Part shown: piece by piece, positions 42,635 to 54,681 of the stretch
Layout of the letters: every line of letters starts with the position of its first letter
Position numbering within the stretch: position 1 is the stretch's first letter
From: an uncultured Prevotellaceae bacterium
GTDB taxonomy: Bacteria > Bacteroidota > Bacteroidia > Bacteroidales > Bacteroidaceae
Direction: 5' to 3'
NCBI GenBank assembly: GCA_937877625.1
Contig: CALFJG010000043.1
Location: 6,288 to 70,287 of the forward strand
Length of the DNA: 64,000 nt
Notes under the pieces: generated by a model
What the model saw: the letters and a program-made list of their open reading frames with translations, nothing else
Told to the model about the DNA's origin: nothing
The model's database searches: none
Made by a program: the position numbers and the translations under genes

Positions 42635-44116
42635 TTGCCCTATCGTTTTGTATCCGCCGACGAGGCAGCCAGTTTGATTTCCCACGGCGACGTAGTGGGT
42701 TTCAGCGGTTTTACCGCTGCAGGGTGTCCCAAAGAGATACCCTCCGCCATAGCGCGCCGAGCCGAACAGCTCCATGCTGAGGGAGTACCGTTTCAAATCA
42801 CTGTAATAAGCGGTGCCAGTAGCGGCGACGCTATGGATGGTACCCTGGCACGTGCCAAAGCCGTGAGCCGACGCTACCCTTATCAAAACGTGAAAGATAT
42901 GCGTGCCGCCATCAATGACGGACAAGTGCGCTACACAGATATGCACCTCTCGGAGGTGGCACAAGGTATGCGCTACGGCTTCTTACCCCGTCCGCGTGTG
43001 GCGGTCGTGGAGGCGAGCCAAATCACTGAACGCGGTGAGATAGTACCCACCTACGGCGTAGGTGTTCTGCCCACGATATGCCGATTAGCAGAGATAGTCA
43101 TTGTGGAACTTAACGTAGCCGTACCTCAAGCCTTGCGAGGCTTGCACGACATCTGTGAGCCCGCCGACCCACCCTACCGCCGAGAACTGCCCGTCTATCG
43201 TCCTGGCGACCGCGTGGGCTATGACTGTGTACGTATAGACCCCAGAAAGATTGCTTGTGTGGTGCTTACCGACCGTGCCACCGAGGTATCCTCTTTTGCC
43301 GAGACCGATGATGTGACAACGCGCATCGCTGCTAACGTGGCACGTTTCCTTGAGGGAGAGATGCAGGCTGGACGTATCCCACGAGAGTTCCTACCCGTAC
43401 AAAGCGGCGTAGGCAATGTGGCAAACGCTATTCTTAAGGACTTGGGCAACAGTCCCGTGGTGCCACCCTTTGAGATGTTTACCGAAGTGATACAAGACAG
43501 CGTCATTGACCTTATTAAGTGGGGGCGCATACGACTGGCAAGCGGCTCGTCGCTCACTTGTTCGCCGAGTAAGATAGAGGAGATTCTCGCAGCGTTAGAC
43601 TTCTTTCGCCCGCGCTTAGTGCTGCGTCCGACGGAATACAGCAACTCTCCCGAGATAGTGCGACGCCTTGGTGTGATAGCCATCAACACAGCCTTGGAAG
43701 CCGACCTCTGCGGAGCGGTGAACTCTTCCCACGTAATGGGCCGACGTATGATGAACGGCATTGGCGGCTCGTGCGATTTCACAAGAAACGCTTACCTCTC
43801 CATTTTTACCACGCCAAGCACAGCCAAAGGAGGACTGATAAGTTCTATTGTACCACTCGTGGCACACCAAGACCACAGCGAGCACAGCGTAAAAGTACTC
43901 GTTACTGAATACGGCGTGGCCGACCTACGTGGCCGCTCCCCGCGTGAGCGCGCAGAGGAAATCATTGCCCACTGTGCCCATCCCGACTATCGCCCCTTAC
44001 TTCAACGTTATTTACAACACTGCCCACCCGGGCACACGGCTTTCAATCCCTCCAATTGTTTCGCCTTTCACCAAGCCTTTGAGCGAAGCGGAGATATGAG
44101 AAACGCTGAACTATAG
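42635..44116 (+). CDS. Acetyl-CoA hydrolase/transferase family protein (succinate/acetate CoA-transferase type)
   Basis: A 493-residue class I CoA-transferase-like enzyme. The N terminus has HGDVVGFSGFTAAGCPKEIPSAIA, and the C-terminal domain has NGIGGSCDFTRNAYLSIF, IVPLVAHQDHSEHSVKVLVTEYGVADLRGRSPRERAEEII. These match acetyl-CoA hydrolases and succinyl-CoA:acetate CoA-transferases, which release or move CoA in acetate and succinate fermentation. The start is TTG 42635; no ATG or GTG is available upstream in frame. It would connect to the Pta pathway elsewhere in the window. Confidence 0.92.
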   Translation: MPYRFVSADEAASLISHGDVVGFSGFTAAGCPKEIPSAIARRAEQLHAEGVPFQITVISGASSGDAMDGTLARAKAVSRRYPYQNVKDMRAAINDGQVRYTDMHLSEVAQGMRYGFLPRPRVAVVEASQITERGEIVPTYGVGVLPTICRLAEIVIVELNVAVPQALRGLHDICEPADPPYRRELPVYRPGDRVGYDCVRIDPRKIACVVLTDRATEVSSFAETDDVTTRIAANVARFLEGEMQAGRIPREFLPVQSGVGNVANAILKDLGNSPVVPPFEMFTEVIQDSVIDLIKWGRIRLASGSSLTCSPSKIEEILAALDFFRPRLVLRPTEYSNSPEIVRRLGVIAINTALEADLCGAVNSSHVMGRRMMNGIGGSCDFTRNAYLSIFTTPSTAKGGLISSIVPLVAHQDHSEHSVKVLVTEYGVADLRGRSPRERAEEIIAHCAHPDYRPLLQRYLQHCPPGHTAFNPSNCFAFHQAFERSGDMRNAEL

Positions 44117-44195
44117 TAATGCGTCTATATTAGAAAAGAAAACCCGCTAAACACTTAAGGGGGGGGGCTATCCTTGATTGCTTTGACATCTACAC

Positions 44196-44729
44196 TTATC
44201 TGGGCTTCTGGATTTTTGTAGGTTGCTGCTTGCGAGCCCAGTTGAAAAGGCCAATTGGCAGGTGACAATATCCTTGTGGGTTTTTAATGAGATAGTCCTG
44301 ATGATAATCTTCAGCAGGAAAGAAATGTTGCAAAGGTTGTAGTTCTACTACTAAATGCTGGCCCAGACGTTCCTCCACGTCACGAAAAACAGTTTCTATC
44401 TGGGGGAGTAAAGCCTTGTCGGTATAATATACGCCAGTACGATACTGTGTTCCCACGTCATTTCCTTGACGATTGACGCTCAAGGGATCAATGGCGTGGA
44501 AAAACATTTGGGTGAGGAATACTATGCTTACAAAATCTGCGTCATAAACCACACGAACGGTTTCTGCAAAACCTGTGGTATCTGTACAAACTTCTTTATA
44601 TGTCGGAGCGCGGTTTTCCTTTCCGTTGGCATATCCTACTTGTGTTTCTACAACACCTGCTATTTGTTTGAAGAAATGTTCTATGCCCCAGAAGCATCCA
44701 CCAGCAAAGTATATTTCACTTGTTTTCAT
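44196..44729 (-). CDS. msrA: Peptide-methionine (S)-S-oxide reductase
   Basis: A 177-residue MsrA. The catalytic Cys12 is in AGGCFWGIEHFF. GVVETQVGYANG, the RTGVYY pattern (QYRTGVYYTD) and the C-terminal ED-YHQDYL motif (AEDYHQDYLIKNPQGY) are all present. It repairs oxidised methionine and free Met-S-sulfoxide. There is no fused MsrB domain. It converges with the acetyl-CoA hydrolase gene; the gap holds a run of nine G at 44159-44167. Confidence 0.95.
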   Translation of the reverse strand: MKTSEIYFAGGCFWGIEHFFKQIAGVVETQVGYANGKENRAPTYKEVCTDTTGFAETVRVVYDADFVSIVFLTQMFFHAIDPLSVNRQGNDVGTQYRTGVYYTDKALLPQIETVFRDVEERLGQHLVVELQPLQHFFPAEDYHQDYLIKNPQGYCHLPIGLFNWARKQQPTKIQKPR

Positions 44730-44777
44730 AGTCTTGCATTATTCTATTCCTTATGTCATATCCTACAAAAATGATTC

Positions 44778-45368
44778 CTAAAGTATTCCGAGCTCGTGAA
44801 ACATTTGGGCATAGCGAGCTGATTTTTTCTCAAAAGACAAGGGATAGGCACGGCTGGTACTTGGCATACGATAAAATCGTATTGTTCGACCGAAAAGATT
44901 AAATGCAGTGCTACTGCCTATATGAGGAGCTGTAATTGCTTCTCCTTGGAGGTTAATCGTTTTAAGAAATGTATCCGTTGCTTTCTGTCCCGTTGTAACA
45001 ACTGCTTTAAGCAGGGGTAAGTTATTAGCAAGAGCAGCGATGTCGGTAGGTTGCAGTATCTCAAGGAATTTATCAGAAGCATTGTCTCTGAGCCTTCGCA
45101 CGGCAGTGGCAGTGTCGTAGAGTGCTATACCTTTCTCTTCCAAAAAAGGCACAATAAGATCCAGACGAAACGTGCGATGAGCCTCGTCTACGAAATGCAA
45201 CCTGTCGTGATAAAAAACATAACCCATAACACGCCACATATCATTGATGTAGTTGGGATAAAAGAAATCTAAGCTCCAACGTGTTCGCGGTGGCGGAAAA
45301 CTACCAAGCATTAAAATGCGAGCCCTAATGGGAAGAAATGGTTTGAGAGGATGATATTCAATTGTCAT
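44778..45368 (-). CDS. Uracil-DNA glycosylase superfamily protein (G/U mismatch- or deoxyinosine-specific type)
   Basis: A 196-residue protein of the UDG fold. The N-terminal motif LMLGSFPPPRTRWSLDFFYPNYINDMWR corresponds to motif A, with an Asn in the NDMWR segment. The late motif YRMPSTSRAY corresponds to the DNA-intercalation loop. This pairing is typical of Mug/HDG-type glycosylases that remove deaminated bases such as uracil or hypoxanthine. It is followed by msrA on the same strand after 48 bases, giving a small group of damage-repair genes. Confidence 0.8.
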   Translation of the reverse strand: MTIEYHPLKPFLPIRARILMLGSFPPPRTRWSLDFFYPNYINDMWRVMGYVFYHDRLHFVDEAHRTFRLDLIVPFLEEKGIALYDTATAVRRLRDNASDKFLEILQPTDIAALANNLPLLKAVVTTGQKATDTFLKTINLQGEAITAPHIGSSTAFNLFGRTIRFYRMPSTSRAYPLSFEKKSARYAQMFHELGIL

Positions 45369-45409
45369 AAAATACTATAAGCGGGGCGGTGTGATGCAAA
45401 AGTAGCTAA

Positions 45410-45602
45410 GGTGGGTTCTATTAATTTCCGGCGGTTAAATTTTACATAGATGGGGCTTTAACCTTTTGTCATCCTTATGGCTCTTTTTGATTCCGTCTGT
45501 AAGGTTCATCGGTCGTGTAGCCCGCTACACTCACTCTTCAACAGACAGGCTGAAAGCAAAAATAGCTCAGCAATCTGACAAAGCGAATTAATAGAACCCA
45601 CC
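45410..45602 (-). mobile_element. MITE-like element, copy 3 (193 bp)
   Basis: Inverted relative to copy 1 and about 90 percent identical by eye. Both ends are perfect (GGTGGGTTCTAT and ATAGAACCCACC). The central hairpin GTGTAGCCCGCTACAC and the flanking arms are kept. It lies in the 328-base gap between the glycosylase gene and the amber-interrupted lipoprotein gene; the rest of that gap holds a hairpin (45619-45671) and no gene. Confidence 0.8.
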
Positions 45603-45696
45603 CATAAAGCCTAAAACACATCATCCACCAAAGAGTAAGTTGAGAAGAACGACTTAGCTCCTTGGTGGATGAGATTGCTACAATCTTTCTTTTTGG

Positions 45697-46206
45697 CTAT
45701 TTAACCTTCACGGAAGCAAGCACTTCGGCCAATGTTGCATCGTCAGCCGCAACGTTCCAAGTGTTAACTCCAAGGAAGTTCTCATCGTCAATCTTCTTGA
45801 AAGCTACGAAGTGGTCACCATCCTGAAATGTGACAAAAGCGTTATCGCCGAAAGACTTCTCTCCAAGGTTTTCTGACTACTTTCCTTGGTTCTCTACCGC
45901 TACATCCCAATCGTTGAAACGAGGAGTAATTCCAATCTGAGCATCTTTCGTGTGGTCGTCACCGACACCGATACGCACGCCATCATAATCTACATTCAAA
46001 ACTTTCCATCCAGCAGGAACGGCTACGGAGAACTTCTCGGCTTCATAAGTGCAAGGACCTTCAGTACCGACACCTACATTACTGCTCTCAACTTGCTCTA
46101 CATCCGTGGAGTCAGCACTTGCAGTATCAGCGTCGGTCTTACCGTTGCACGCTGTGAGAGCTAAGAAACTTGCCGCAACAAGTAAAAAGAAATTTCCTTT
46201 CTTCAT
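45697..46206 (-). pseudogene. Lipoprotein gene interrupted by an in-frame TAG
   Basis: From ATG 46206 the frame encodes a lipoprotein (MKKGNFFLLVAASFLALTAC; Cys20), then an acidic linker and YEAEKFSVAVPAGWKVLNVDYDG. A TAG at 45877-45879 is codon 110. Reading on in the same frame gives SENLGEKSFGDNAFVTFQDG...ENFLGVNTWNVAADDATLAEVLASVKVK and a normal TAG at 45697-45699. The continuation is so protein-like that the TAG is either a recent nonsense mutation (CAG or similar), or read through. A TACTTTTG -7 box (plus 46265-46272) precedes it. Function unknown. Confidence 0.75.
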
Positions 46207-46264
46207 AGAAATTGGTTTATAAGATGTGAAAACGAAAGTGAATACCGGAAAAGATATCCTTTGG

Positions 46265-46272
46265 CAAAAGTA
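46265..46272 (-). promoter_or_regulatory. -7 box for the lipoprotein pseudogene
   Basis: TACTTTTG on the minus strand, about 60 bases before the ATG at 46206. Confidence 0.45.
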
Positions 46273-46303
46273 TTGTTAAAAATGAAACCTAAAAAATTAT
46301 TAG

Positions 46304-46340
46304 ATAAAAAAGCCCAACACAAAGATAAATGTATTGGGCT
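46304..46340 (-). terminator. Rho-independent terminator of the rpoBC transcript
   Basis: On the minus strand AGCCCAATAC, a 10-base loop and a GTGTTGGGCT arm (plus 46311-46340) form a stem, followed by TTTTTTATC. It is about 40 bases after the rpoC stop. Confidence 0.8.
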
Positions 46341-46381
46341 TAGTGCAAATTCTGCTATTTGATGACTTGCAAAAGTGTCGC

Positions 46382-49300
46382 TTATTCGTCAAGTCCGTCT
46401 TCTTCGAGCTGCTGCAGACGCTCATATTCGGCTTTGTCGCCTACAACGATGCGTTGGAACTGGCGCAAACCTGTACCGGCAGGAATGAGGTGACCGCAAA
46501 TCACGTTTTCCTTCATTCCCTCGAGGTAGTCGGTCTTTCCACGAATGGCAGCGTCGTTGAGTACTTTGGTGGTCTCCTGGAAAGAGGCTGCACTCATAAA
46601 ACTCTTTGTCTGTAGGGCGGCACGCGTGATACCCTGCAGGATCTGTCGGCTGGTTGCAGGAACGGCGTCACGAGTTTCAACAGGCTTGAGGTCACGACGT
46701 TTGAGCTGTGAGTTTTCATCACGAAGCTTGCGAGCGGTGACAATCATACCTTTTTTCATCACCTCGCTGTCGCCTGGGTCGGTAACAACTTTCTTGCCCC
46801 AAATACGGTCGTTCTCTTCGGCAAACTCCTGCTTATCAACCATTTCTTGCTCTAAGAAGCGGGTATCGCCGGGCTCTTCGATCTCTACCTTGCGCATCAT
46901 TTGGCGCACGATGACCTCAAAGTGTTTGTCGTTGATTTTCACACCTTGGAGGCGATAAACATCTTGCACCTCGTTAACAATATATTCCTGCACGGCAGTG
47001 GGGCCTTGGATAGCCAAAATGTCGGCGGGGGTTACAGAGCCATCGGAGAGGGGCGTACCGGCACGCACGAAATCGTTTTCCTGAACGAGTATCTGCTTAG
47101 AGAGCGACACAAGGTATTTCTTTACCTCGCCGAGCTTGCTGGTAACAATGATTTCGCGGTGACCGCGCTTTACGGTACCCATCGTTATCTCACCATCGAT
47201 CTCGCTTACCACGGCGGGATTGCTGGGGTTGCGTGCCTCAAAGAGCTCGGTGACGCGCGGCAGACCGCCAGTGATATCGCCGGCCTTGCTGACAGCACGC
47301 GGGATCTTCACCAGAATGTCGCCCGCTGCGAGTTTCTGGCCATCCTCTACAGCAAGGTGGCCGTTGATGGGGAAGTTGTACGTGCGAGTTACTTGCCCAT
47401 TCTCATCGAGGATATGTGCCACAGGTACGCGGCTACGTTCTTTCGACTCAATAACAATGCGCTCGCGAAGACCGGTGGCCTCGTCTTCTTCCACACGATA
47501 GGTAATGCCTTCCATTACATCCTCAAACTGGATACGACCAGCATCCTCGGTAACGATAACGGCGTTGAAGGGATCCCACTTGGCAATAACCGTGCCTTTC
47601 TCTACCACTTGTTTGTCGTTGACAAAGAGGTGGCTACCATAAGGCACATTGACTATTGAGAGTACAATGCCTGTGTTCTGATCAACAAAGTGTGCCTCTG
47701 TCAGGCGGCTCACTACAACGCGGCCCGGTGTGCCATCTTCTTCAGTAACACTAACCGTTCGTAGTTCTTCAAACTCTACGCGGCAATCGCTCTTGGCTAC
47801 AATAGTAGCATTGGCAGCAGCATCGCCAGCCACACCACCGGCGTGGAACGTACGAAGTGTGAGCTGTGTGCCAGGCTCGCCGATAGATTGTGCGGCAATA
47901 ACACCGACAGGCTCACCTATCTGCACCATCTTGCTCGTGGCGAGATTGCGGCCATAGCACTTCTGACATACGCCGTGCTTGCTCTCGCAGGTGAGAACGG
48001 AGCGTATCTCCACGCTTTCTATCGGTGAAGCCTCTATCTCTGCAGCAATTGCCTCGGTAATTTCCTCGCCGGCAGCCAGTATGAGTTTCCCAGAAACGGG
48101 GTGGATAATGTCGTGTACAGTGACGCGACCCAAGATACGTTCGCCAAGCGAGGAGATAACTTCATCGCCATCTTTCAAAGCCGAACATACAAGGCCGCGC
48201 AATGTGCCGCAATCCTCCTCGGTGATAATCACGTCGTGGCTCACGTCAACCAAGCGACGCGTGAGATATCCAGCATCGGCAGTCTTCAAAGCGGTGTCGG
48301 CCAAACCCTTACGTGCACCGTGAGTAGAAATGAAGTACTCCAGCACAGACATACCCTCTTTGAAGTTTGACAGAATGGGGTTTTCAATAATCTGATTGCC
48401 CTCGGCACCGGCTTTCTGCGGTTTGGCCATCAAACCACGCATACCAGCCAACTGTGCAATCTGTTCGGCTGAACCACGAGCACCAGAGTCAAGCATCATA
48501 AATACAGCATTAAAGCCTTGGTCGGCCTCGGTCATCTCCTTCATCAGTACTTTCTTCAAGTCGGTGTTGGCGTGCGACCACGTGTCAATAACCTGATTAT
48601 AGCGCTCCTTATCGGTGATGAAACCCATATTGTAGTTGGCTGTTATCTGGTCGATTTCCTCGTTACCTTTGGCCACAATGTCCTTTTTGCTTTCGGGAAT
48701 GATGATATCATCAAGGTTGAACGACAATCCACCCTCGTAAGCCATACGATAGCCGAGGTTCTTGATGCCGTCAAGGAACTCGCAGGCACGAGCCATACCG
48801 ACAGACTTGATGACACGTGTAATAATGTCGCGCAAGGACTTCTTGGAGATAATCGTGTTGATATAACCTATCTCGCGCGGCACGAGTTCGTTTACTATCA
48901 CACGACCTACGGAGGTCTCCACAATATGCTGTACGGGTATGCCGTTCTCAATATCGTTGACCATCACCTTAACGGGAGCGTGGACATCCACACGTCCTTC
49001 GTTATAGGCAATGATAGCCTCCTCGGGTCCATAGAATATAAGGCCCTCGCCCTTGGCACCTGGGCGCATCTTTGTGATATAGTAGAGGCCCAACACCATA
49101 TCTTGTGATGGCACAGTGATTGGTGTACCGTTGGCGGGATTGAGAATGTTGTGGCTCTGGAGCATCAGGAGTTGTGCCTCAAGGATTGCCTCATTAGAGA
49201 GTGGGAGGTGTACTGCCATTTGGTCGCCGTCAAAGTCGGCATTAAATGCCGTACAAGCCAACGGGTGGAGCTGAATGGCCTTGCCCTCAATCATCTTTGG

Positions 49301-50647
49301 CTGGAACGCCTGAATACCGAGACGGTGGAGCGTCGGTGCACGGTTGAGTAGCACAGGATGACCCTTCATTACATATTCAAGAATATCAAATATCATTGGG
49401 TCTCGCTTGTCCACGAGGCGCTTAGCACTCTTCACCGTCTTTACTATGCCTCGTTCTATAAGTTTACGGATAACGAAAGGCTTATACAGCTCTGCAGCCA
49501 TCAGTTTGGGCAAGCCACACTCGCCCATCTTGAGTTCGGGGCCGACCACGATGACAGAGCGTGCTGAATAGTCCACACGCTTACCGAGCAAGTTCTGACG
49601 GAAACGCCCTTGCTTACCCTTAAGACTATCACTGAGCGACTTGAGTGGGCGGTTGCTGTCGCTCTTTACAGCACTGCTCTTTCGAGAGTTGTCGAAGAGG
49701 CTATCCACTGCCTCCTGCAACATTCGCTTCTCGTTGCGCAGGATAACTTCGGGAGCCTTAATCTCAAGCAAACGCTTCAATCGGTTGTTGCGAATAAGGA
49801 CGCGACGATAGAGGTCATTAAGGTCGCTCGTAGCAAAACGGCCACCATCAAGCGGTACCAGCGGGCGAAGGTCGGGCGGAGTGACTGGAAGAATCTTCAT
49901 TATCATCCACTCAGGCTTGTTGATGTCGCGGCTGGCGCGGAAAGCCTCCACCACTTGCAGACGCTTCAAGGCTTCGTTCTTACGCTGCTGGGAGGTGTCG
50001 GTGCTGGCGCGGTCGCGTAGTTCATACGACAACGTATCAAGGTCAAGGCTACGCAAGAGATCGTAAACGGCCTCAGCACCCATCTTGGCAATAAACTTAT
50101 TGGGGTCGGTTTCCTCAAGATATTGATTGTTTTGAGGCAGTTTTTTCACGAGTTCTATATACTCGTCCTCGGTAAGGATATCGTTTTTCTGACATTCGCC
50201 TTCTAACACGCCGGGCTGTATCACTACGTAGCGCTCGTAGTAGATAATGGCATCGAGTTTTTTAGTAGGCAGACCGAGCAGATAACCCATCTTGTTGGGC
50301 AACGACTTGAAGTACCAAATATGAGCCACGGGAACCACAAGGGAGATATGGCCGGCACGCTCGCGGCGCACCTTTTTCTCGGTAACCTCCACACCGCAAC
50401 GGTCGCAGACAATGCCTTTGTAGCGGATGCGCTTATACTTACCGCAATTGCACTCAAAGTCCTTCGTCGGACCGAAAATGCGTTCGCAGAAAAGACCATC
50501 GCGCTCTGGCTTATAGGTGCGATAGTTAATGGTTTCGGGCTTCAACACCTCACCAAAGGAGTTGGCCTGTATCTCCTCGGGGGAGGCCAGGCTGATGGTT
50601 ATCTTGGTAAAGTTGTTCTTGACCTTTGTATCTTTTTTGAAAGCCAT
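46382..50647 (-). CDS. rpoC: DNA-directed RNA polymerase subunit beta'
   Basis: A 1421-residue beta' subunit. The N-terminal zinc ribbon is [20 protein letters not shown] (near residues 66-85), the catalytic Mg-binding loop is [13 protein letters not shown], and the second zinc site is in [14 protein letters not shown]. The bridge and trigger-helix regions ([38 protein letters not shown]) are intact. Length is normal for Bacteroidetes, which carry a lineage insert. It lies 66 bases after rpoB as the last gene of the ribosomal protein-polymerase cluster and is followed by a terminator. Confidence 0.98.
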   Translation of the reverse strand: MAFKKDTKVKNNFTKITISLASPEEIQANSFGEVLKPETINYRTYKPERDGLFCERIFGPTKDFECNCGKYKRIRYKGIVCDRCGVEVTEKKVRRERAGHISLVVPVAHIWYFKSLPNKMGYLLGLPTKKLDAIIYYERYVVIQPGVLEGECQKNDILTEDEYIELVKKLPQNNQYLEETDPNKFIAKMGAEAVYDLLRSLDLDTLSYELRDRASTDTSQQRKNEALKRLQVVEAFRASRDINKPEWMIMKILPVTPPDLRPLVPLDGGRFATSDLNDLYRRVLIRNNRLKRLLEIKAPEVILRNEKRMLQEAVDSLFDNSRKSSAVKSDSNRPLKSLSDSLKGKQGRFRQNLLGKRVDYSARSVIVVGPELKMGECGLPKLMAAELYKPFVIRKLIERGIVKTVKSAKRLVDKRDPMIFDILEYVMKGHPVLLNRAPTLHRLGIQAFQPKMIEGKAIQLHPLACTAFNADFDGDQMAVHLPLSNEAILEAQLLMLQSHNILNPANGTPITVPSQDMVLGLYYITKMRPGAKGEGLIFYGPEEAIIAYNEGRVDVHAPVKVMVNDIENGIPVQHIVETSVGRVIVNELVPREIGYINTIISKKSLRDIITRVIKSVGMARACEFLDGIKNLGYRMAYEGGLSFNLDDIIIPESKKDIVAKGNEEIDQITANYNMGFITDKERYNQVIDTWSHANTDLKKVLMKEMTEADQGFNAVFMMLDSGARGSAEQIAQLAGMRGLMAKPQKAGAEGNQIIENPILSNFKEGMSVLEYFISTHGARKGLADTALKTADAGYLTRRLVDVSHDVIITEEDCGTLRGLVCSALKDGDEVISSLGERILGRVTVHDIIHPVSGKLILAAGEEITEAIAAEIEASPIESVEIRSVLTCESKHGVCQKCYGRNLATSKMVQIGEPVGVIAAQSIGEPGTQLTLRTFHAGGVAGDAAANATIVAKSDCRVEFEELRTVSVTEEDGTPGRVVVSRLTEAHFVDQNTGIVLSIVNVPYGSHLFVNDKQVVEKGTVIAKWDPFNAVIVTEDAGRIQFEDVMEGITYRVEEDEATGLRERIVIESKERSRVPVAHILDENGQVTRTYNFPINGHLAVEDGQKLAAGDILVKIPRAVSKAGDITGGLPRVTELFEARNPSNPAVVSEIDGEITMGTVKRGHREIIVTSKLGEVKKYLVSLSKQILVQENDFVRAGTPLSDGSVTPADILAIQGPTAVQEYIVNEVQDVYRLQGVKINDKHFEVIVRQMMRKVEIEEPGDTRFLEQEMVDKQEFAEENDRIWGKKVVTDPGDSEVMKKGMIVTARKLRDENSQLKRRDLKPVETRDAVPATSRQILQGITRAALQTKSFMSAASFQETTKVLNDAAIRGKTDYLEGMKENVICGHLIPAGTGLRQFQRIVVGDKAEYERLQQLEEDGLDE

Positions 50648-50713
50648 AGTATCTTTCTTCTTATGAATTGTGTCTGTTAAAGGTATTCTCTTTGGAGTAA
50701 AAGGGATAGGTCG

Positions 50714-53700
50714 TTAGTCAAGTTTGATACTCAATCCTAAACCGCGCAGTTCATGCAGCAACACATTAAGCGATTCGGGAATGCCTGCCGGTGGCATTTG
50801 TTCGCCTTTGACAATGGCTTCATAGGCACGGCTACGTCCTGTCACGTCGTCGGACTTAATGGTGAGTATTTCCTGTAATACGTGCGACGCACCAAAGGCT
50901 TCAATAGCCCATACCTCCATCTCTCCGAAACGTTGTCCACCAAATTGGGCTTTACCGCCAAGAGGTTGCTGCGTGATGAGGGAATACGGGCCTATGGAAC
51001 GAGCGTGCATCTTGTCTTCTACCATATGGCCGAGTTTGAGCATATAGGTGATGCCTACCGTGGCTTTCTGGTCAAAGGGCTCGCCGGTGCCACCATCATA
51101 GAGCTGTGTGGAGCCGAACTTCGGTAAACCGGCCTTTTCTGTCCATTCACTGAGGTCTTCAAGCTTGGCACCATCAAAGATTGGCGTTGCAAACTTCACA
51201 CCCAATTTCTTGCCCGCAGAGCCGAGGACGGCCTCAAAGATTTGACCGAGGTTCATACGCGAAGGTACGCCGAGCGGGTTGAGTACGATATCAACGGGGG
51301 TGCCATCGGCGAGGAAAGGCATATCCTCCTGACGAACTATCTTGGAGACGATACCCTTGTTACCGTGGCGGCCAGCCATCTTGTCGCCCACACCTATCTT
51401 ACGCTTCTTGGCAATATAAACCTTGGCTAACTGGATGATGCCGCTGGGTAGCTCATCGCCAATGGTAATGGCAGTACGCTTACGTTTCAGCATAGCGTCC
51501 ATCACATTATGCTTACGCAGATAGTTTATCACCAACTTGCGGATGAGTTCATTGATATGGTCGTCGTCTGTCCAGTTGTTAAGCAATATAGAGGAGTAGT
51601 CCAAATGGGAAAGTACACTCTTGTTGAGTGCTACACCCTTAGCCACTACTTCTGCTCCCAAATTATCGTAGATGCCCTCTGAAGTCTTTCCCTTGGTGAG
51701 TTTCAAGAGACGTGACAACATATCGTTGAAAAGTTCTTCAATCTGCGCTTGGAACTCTTTGTCAAGACGTTCCATTTCGGTTTTCTCGGCGGACTTGGAG
51801 CGACCACGTTGTACCTTAGAATAAAGGCTACGTTTTATCACTACACCACTCAGCGATGGATTGGCACGGAAAGAGGCATCTTTCACGTCGCCTGCTTTGT
51901 CGCCGAAAATAGCACGCAAGAGCTTCTCTTCGGGCGTGGGATCGCTCTCACCCTTAGGCGTAATTTTACCAATGAGTATGTCGCCTGGCTCAACCCTGGC
52001 ACCTATGCGAATAATACCGTTTTCGTCAAGGTCTTTCGTGGCATCCTCGCTGACATTGGGGATATCGTTGGTGAGTTCCTCCAAGCCACGTTTTGTTTCA
52101 CGAACCTCAAGAGAGTATTCGTCAACGTGGATACTCGTGAGGATGTCTTCGCGTACCATACGCTCATTGAGAACTATGGCATCCTCGTAGTTATAGCCCT
52201 TCCACGGCATATAGGCCACGAGAAGGTTGCGACCAAGAGCTAACTCACCATTCTCGGTGGCATATCCCTCGGTGAGAATGTCGCCTTTCTCTACGTGCTG
52301 ACCTATCTCGCAGATAGGACGAAGGTCTATAACCATATTCTGGTTCGTGCGACGGAACTTAGGAATGGAGTATTCTACGATATTGCTATCGAAACTTACA
52401 AACTCTTCTTCCTCCGTGCGGTCATAGCGAATACGAATCGTTGTAGCATCTACGTATTCTATTACGCCATCGCCTTCTGCCGTAATCATCGTGCGGCTGT
52501 CTTCGCAAAGTTGTTTTTCTATACCCGTACCTACGATAGGTGCTTCGCTGCGAATAAGGGGTACGGCCTGACGCATCATGTTCGAACCCATCAGCGCACG
52601 GTGGGCATCATCGTGCTCCAAGAATGGAATAAGAGCGGCGGCGATAGAGGCAATTTGCTGAGGCGACACGTCCATAAGCGACACCTCAGAAGGTGGAACA
52701 ACGGGATAGTCGGCATCTTGACGACATTTCACACGGTCGCGGATGAAAGAGCCATCATCGCGCAACGGGGCATTGCCTTGTCCGATAATCACGCCTTCTT
52801 CTTCCTCGGCACTGAGATAGACAATGTTATTATTGTCAAGATCTACTATAGAGTCTTTTACCTTACGATAAGGTGTCTCTATGAAACCCAAGGAATTTAT
52901 CTTGGCATATACGCATAGCGAGGAAATCAGACCGATGTTAGGACCTTCAGGCGACTCAATCGGGCAGAGACGTCCATAGTGAGTGTAGTGTACATCGCGC
53001 ACCTCAAAACCAGCACGTTCGCGGCTCAGACCGCCTGGGCCAAGAGCGGAAAGACGACGCTTATGGGTCACCTCAGCAAGTGGGTTGGTCTGATCCATAA
53101 ACTGTGACAGGGCGTTGGTGCCAAAGAATGAATTGATGACGCTTGAAATGGTCTTGGCGTTAATCAAGTCAGTGGGAGCAAACACCTCGTTGTCGCGCAC
53201 ATTCATACGCTCGCGAATGGTGCGACTCATACGAGCCAAACCTACGGCAAACTGGTTGCTCAGCTGCTCACCCACGGTACGCACACGACGATTGCTTAAG
53301 TGGTCTATGTCGTCAACCGTGGCCTTAGAGTTAATGAGTTCTACGAGATATTTGATAATCTCTATGATGTCCTCACGAGTAAGCACACGGACACTCATAT
53401 CAGTGTCTAAGTTCAATTTCTTATTGATGCGATAACGGCCTACTTCGCCAAGATCGTAACGCTTCTCCGAGAAGAACAAATTGTTGATTACCTCGCGGGC
53501 ACTGGCATCGTCGGCAGGGTCGGCATTGCGCAACTGACGATAAATGTATAATACGGCTTCTTTCTCGCTGTTACTCGGGTCTTTTTGCAGGGTGTTGAAT
53601 ATAATAGAGAACTCCGAAGCCATCGTCTCCTCCTTATGCAAAAGAATAGTGTCAGCACCGCTATCTATAATATCTTGGATGATATCTGGAGTGATAACGG

Positions 53701-54520
53701 TTTCGCGGTCAAAAAGCACTTCGTTACGCTCTATAGAAACCACCTCACCCGTGTCTTCGTCAACAAAGTCTTCTACCCAACTCTTCAGCACGCGAGCGGC
53801 GAGCTTCCCATCTACAGCCTTCTTCAAGGCGGTGCGATTAACCTTTATCTCCTCCGCTAAATCGAAAATCTGCAGGATTTCTTTATCGGTCTCAAAGCCA
53901 ATGGCGCGCAAGAGCGTTGTCACAGGCAACTTCTTCTTGCGATCGATGTAGGCGTACATCGCATTGTTAATATCCGTAGCGAACTCTATCCACGAACCTT
54001 TGAAAGGTATGATGCGAGCACTATAAAGTTGTGTCCCGTTGGCGTGAATACTGGAGCCAAAGAACACACCAGGCGAACGGTGTAACTGTGAGACCACAAC
54101 ACGTTCGGCACCATTGATAATAAAAGTGCCATTTGGCGTCATATATGGTATTGTACCCAGAAAAACGTCTTGAACACGAGGCTGAAAATCTTCGTGATCA
54201 GGATCCGTGCAATAGAGATTTAACTTGGCCTTGAGAGGCACACTGTACGATTGACCACGCTCTAAACACTCTTGTATGGAGTAGCGAGGCGGATCAATGT
54301 AATAATCTACAAACTCAAGAACAAAGTTGTTGCGCGTGTCTGTGATAGGAAAGGTCTCTGCAAAGACTTTATACAATCCATCGTTCTTACGAAGTTCAGA
54401 TGGTGTATCAAGTTGTAGAAAGTCTTTGAAAGACTGCAACTGCACGTCAAGGAAATCAGGATAGAGCATCGGGTTCTTGACGGAGGCAAAATTAACGCGT
54501 TGGTTGATGACTTTAGACAT
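50714..54520 (-). CDS. rpoB: DNA-directed RNA polymerase subunit beta
   Basis: A 1268-residue beta subunit. The rifampicin-binding region reads [46 protein letters not shown], with Ser, Gln, Asp, His and Arg residues at the usual positions, so no resistance change is obvious. The C-terminal [44 protein letters not shown] is complete. It follows rplL after a 161-base gap that contains an attenuator-like hairpin, which usually tunes the ratio of polymerase subunits to ribosomal proteins. Confidence 0.98.
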   Translation of the reverse strand: MSKVINQRVNFASVKNPMLYPDFLDVQLQSFKDFLQLDTPSELRKNDGLYKVFAETFPITDTRNNFVLEFVDYYIDPPRYSIQECLERGQSYSVPLKAKLNLYCTDPDHEDFQPRVQDVFLGTIPYMTPNGTFIINGAERVVVSQLHRSPGVFFGSSIHANGTQLYSARIIPFKGSWIEFATDINNAMYAYIDRKKKLPVTTLLRAIGFETDKEILQIFDLAEEIKVNRTALKKAVDGKLAARVLKSWVEDFVDEDTGEVVSIERNEVLFDRETVITPDIIQDIIDSGADTILLHKEETMASEFSIIFNTLQKDPSNSEKEAVLYIYRQLRNADPADDASAREVINNLFFSEKRYDLGEVGRYRINKKLNLDTDMSVRVLTREDIIEIIKYLVELINSKATVDDIDHLSNRRVRTVGEQLSNQFAVGLARMSRTIRERMNVRDNEVFAPTDLINAKTISSVINSFFGTNALSQFMDQTNPLAEVTHKRRLSALGPGGLSRERAGFEVRDVHYTHYGRLCPIESPEGPNIGLISSLCVYAKINSLGFIETPYRKVKDSIVDLDNNNIVYLSAEEEEGVIIGQGNAPLRDDGSFIRDRVKCRQDADYPVVPPSEVSLMDVSPQQIASIAAALIPFLEHDDAHRALMGSNMMRQAVPLIRSEAPIVGTGIEKQLCEDSRTMITAEGDGVIEYVDATTIRIRYDRTEEEEFVSFDSNIVEYSIPKFRRTNQNMVIDLRPICEIGQHVEKGDILTEGYATENGELALGRNLLVAYMPWKGYNYEDAIVLNERMVREDILTSIHVDEYSLEVRETKRGLEELTNDIPNVSEDATKDLDENGIIRIGARVEPGDILIGKITPKGESDPTPEEKLLRAIFGDKAGDVKDASFRANPSLSGVVIKRSLYSKVQRGRSKSAEKTEMERLDKEFQAQIEELFNDMLSRLLKLTKGKTSEGIYDNLGAEVVAKGVALNKSVLSHLDYSSILLNNWTDDDHINELIRKLVINYLRKHNVMDAMLKRKRTAITIGDELPSGIIQLAKVYIAKKRKIGVGDKMAGRHGNKGIVSKIVRQEDMPFLADGTPVDIVLNPLGVPSRMNLGQIFEAVLGSAGKKLGVKFATPIFDGAKLEDLSEWTEKAGLPKFGSTQLYDGGTGEPFDQKATVGITYMLKLGHMVEDKMHARSIGPYSLITQQPLGGKAQFGGQRFGEMEVWAIEAFGASHVLQEILTIKSDDVTGRSRAYEAIVKGEQMPPAGIPESLNVLLHELRGLGLSIKLD

Positions 54521-54615
54521 TCTTTACTTGAATGAGGAGAAAATAAATAAACTGCGGGAGAATAATCGCGAGGAATTATGTGTACTGAAAAGCGGTAAAC
54601 GCAAAGACACAAAAA

Positions 54616-54648
54616 GGTTAAGAACCCTCTACCAGAGGATTCTTAACC
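54616..54648 (-). terminator. Attenuator-like hairpin between rplL and rpoB
   Basis: GGTTAAGA and TCTTAACC pair around an inner CCTCT/AGAGG stem (plus 54616-54648). On the minus strand it is followed by TTTTTGTGTC, so it resembles a weak terminator. Partial read-through here would lower rpoBC expression relative to rplJL, as in other bacteria. Confidence 0.65.
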
Positions 54649-54681
54649 CTCACCCTCATTAGGAGGGCTATGTCATAAAAG

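Noticed and set aside
1273..45879. Idea that TAG is reassigned to an amino acid in this organism, because two genes carry in-frame TAG
   Set aside because: TAG is a normal stop for hpt (5006-5008), the PIN toxin (2955-2957) and other intact genes, and large essential genes contain no internal TAG. Local nonsense mutations or read-through are simpler.
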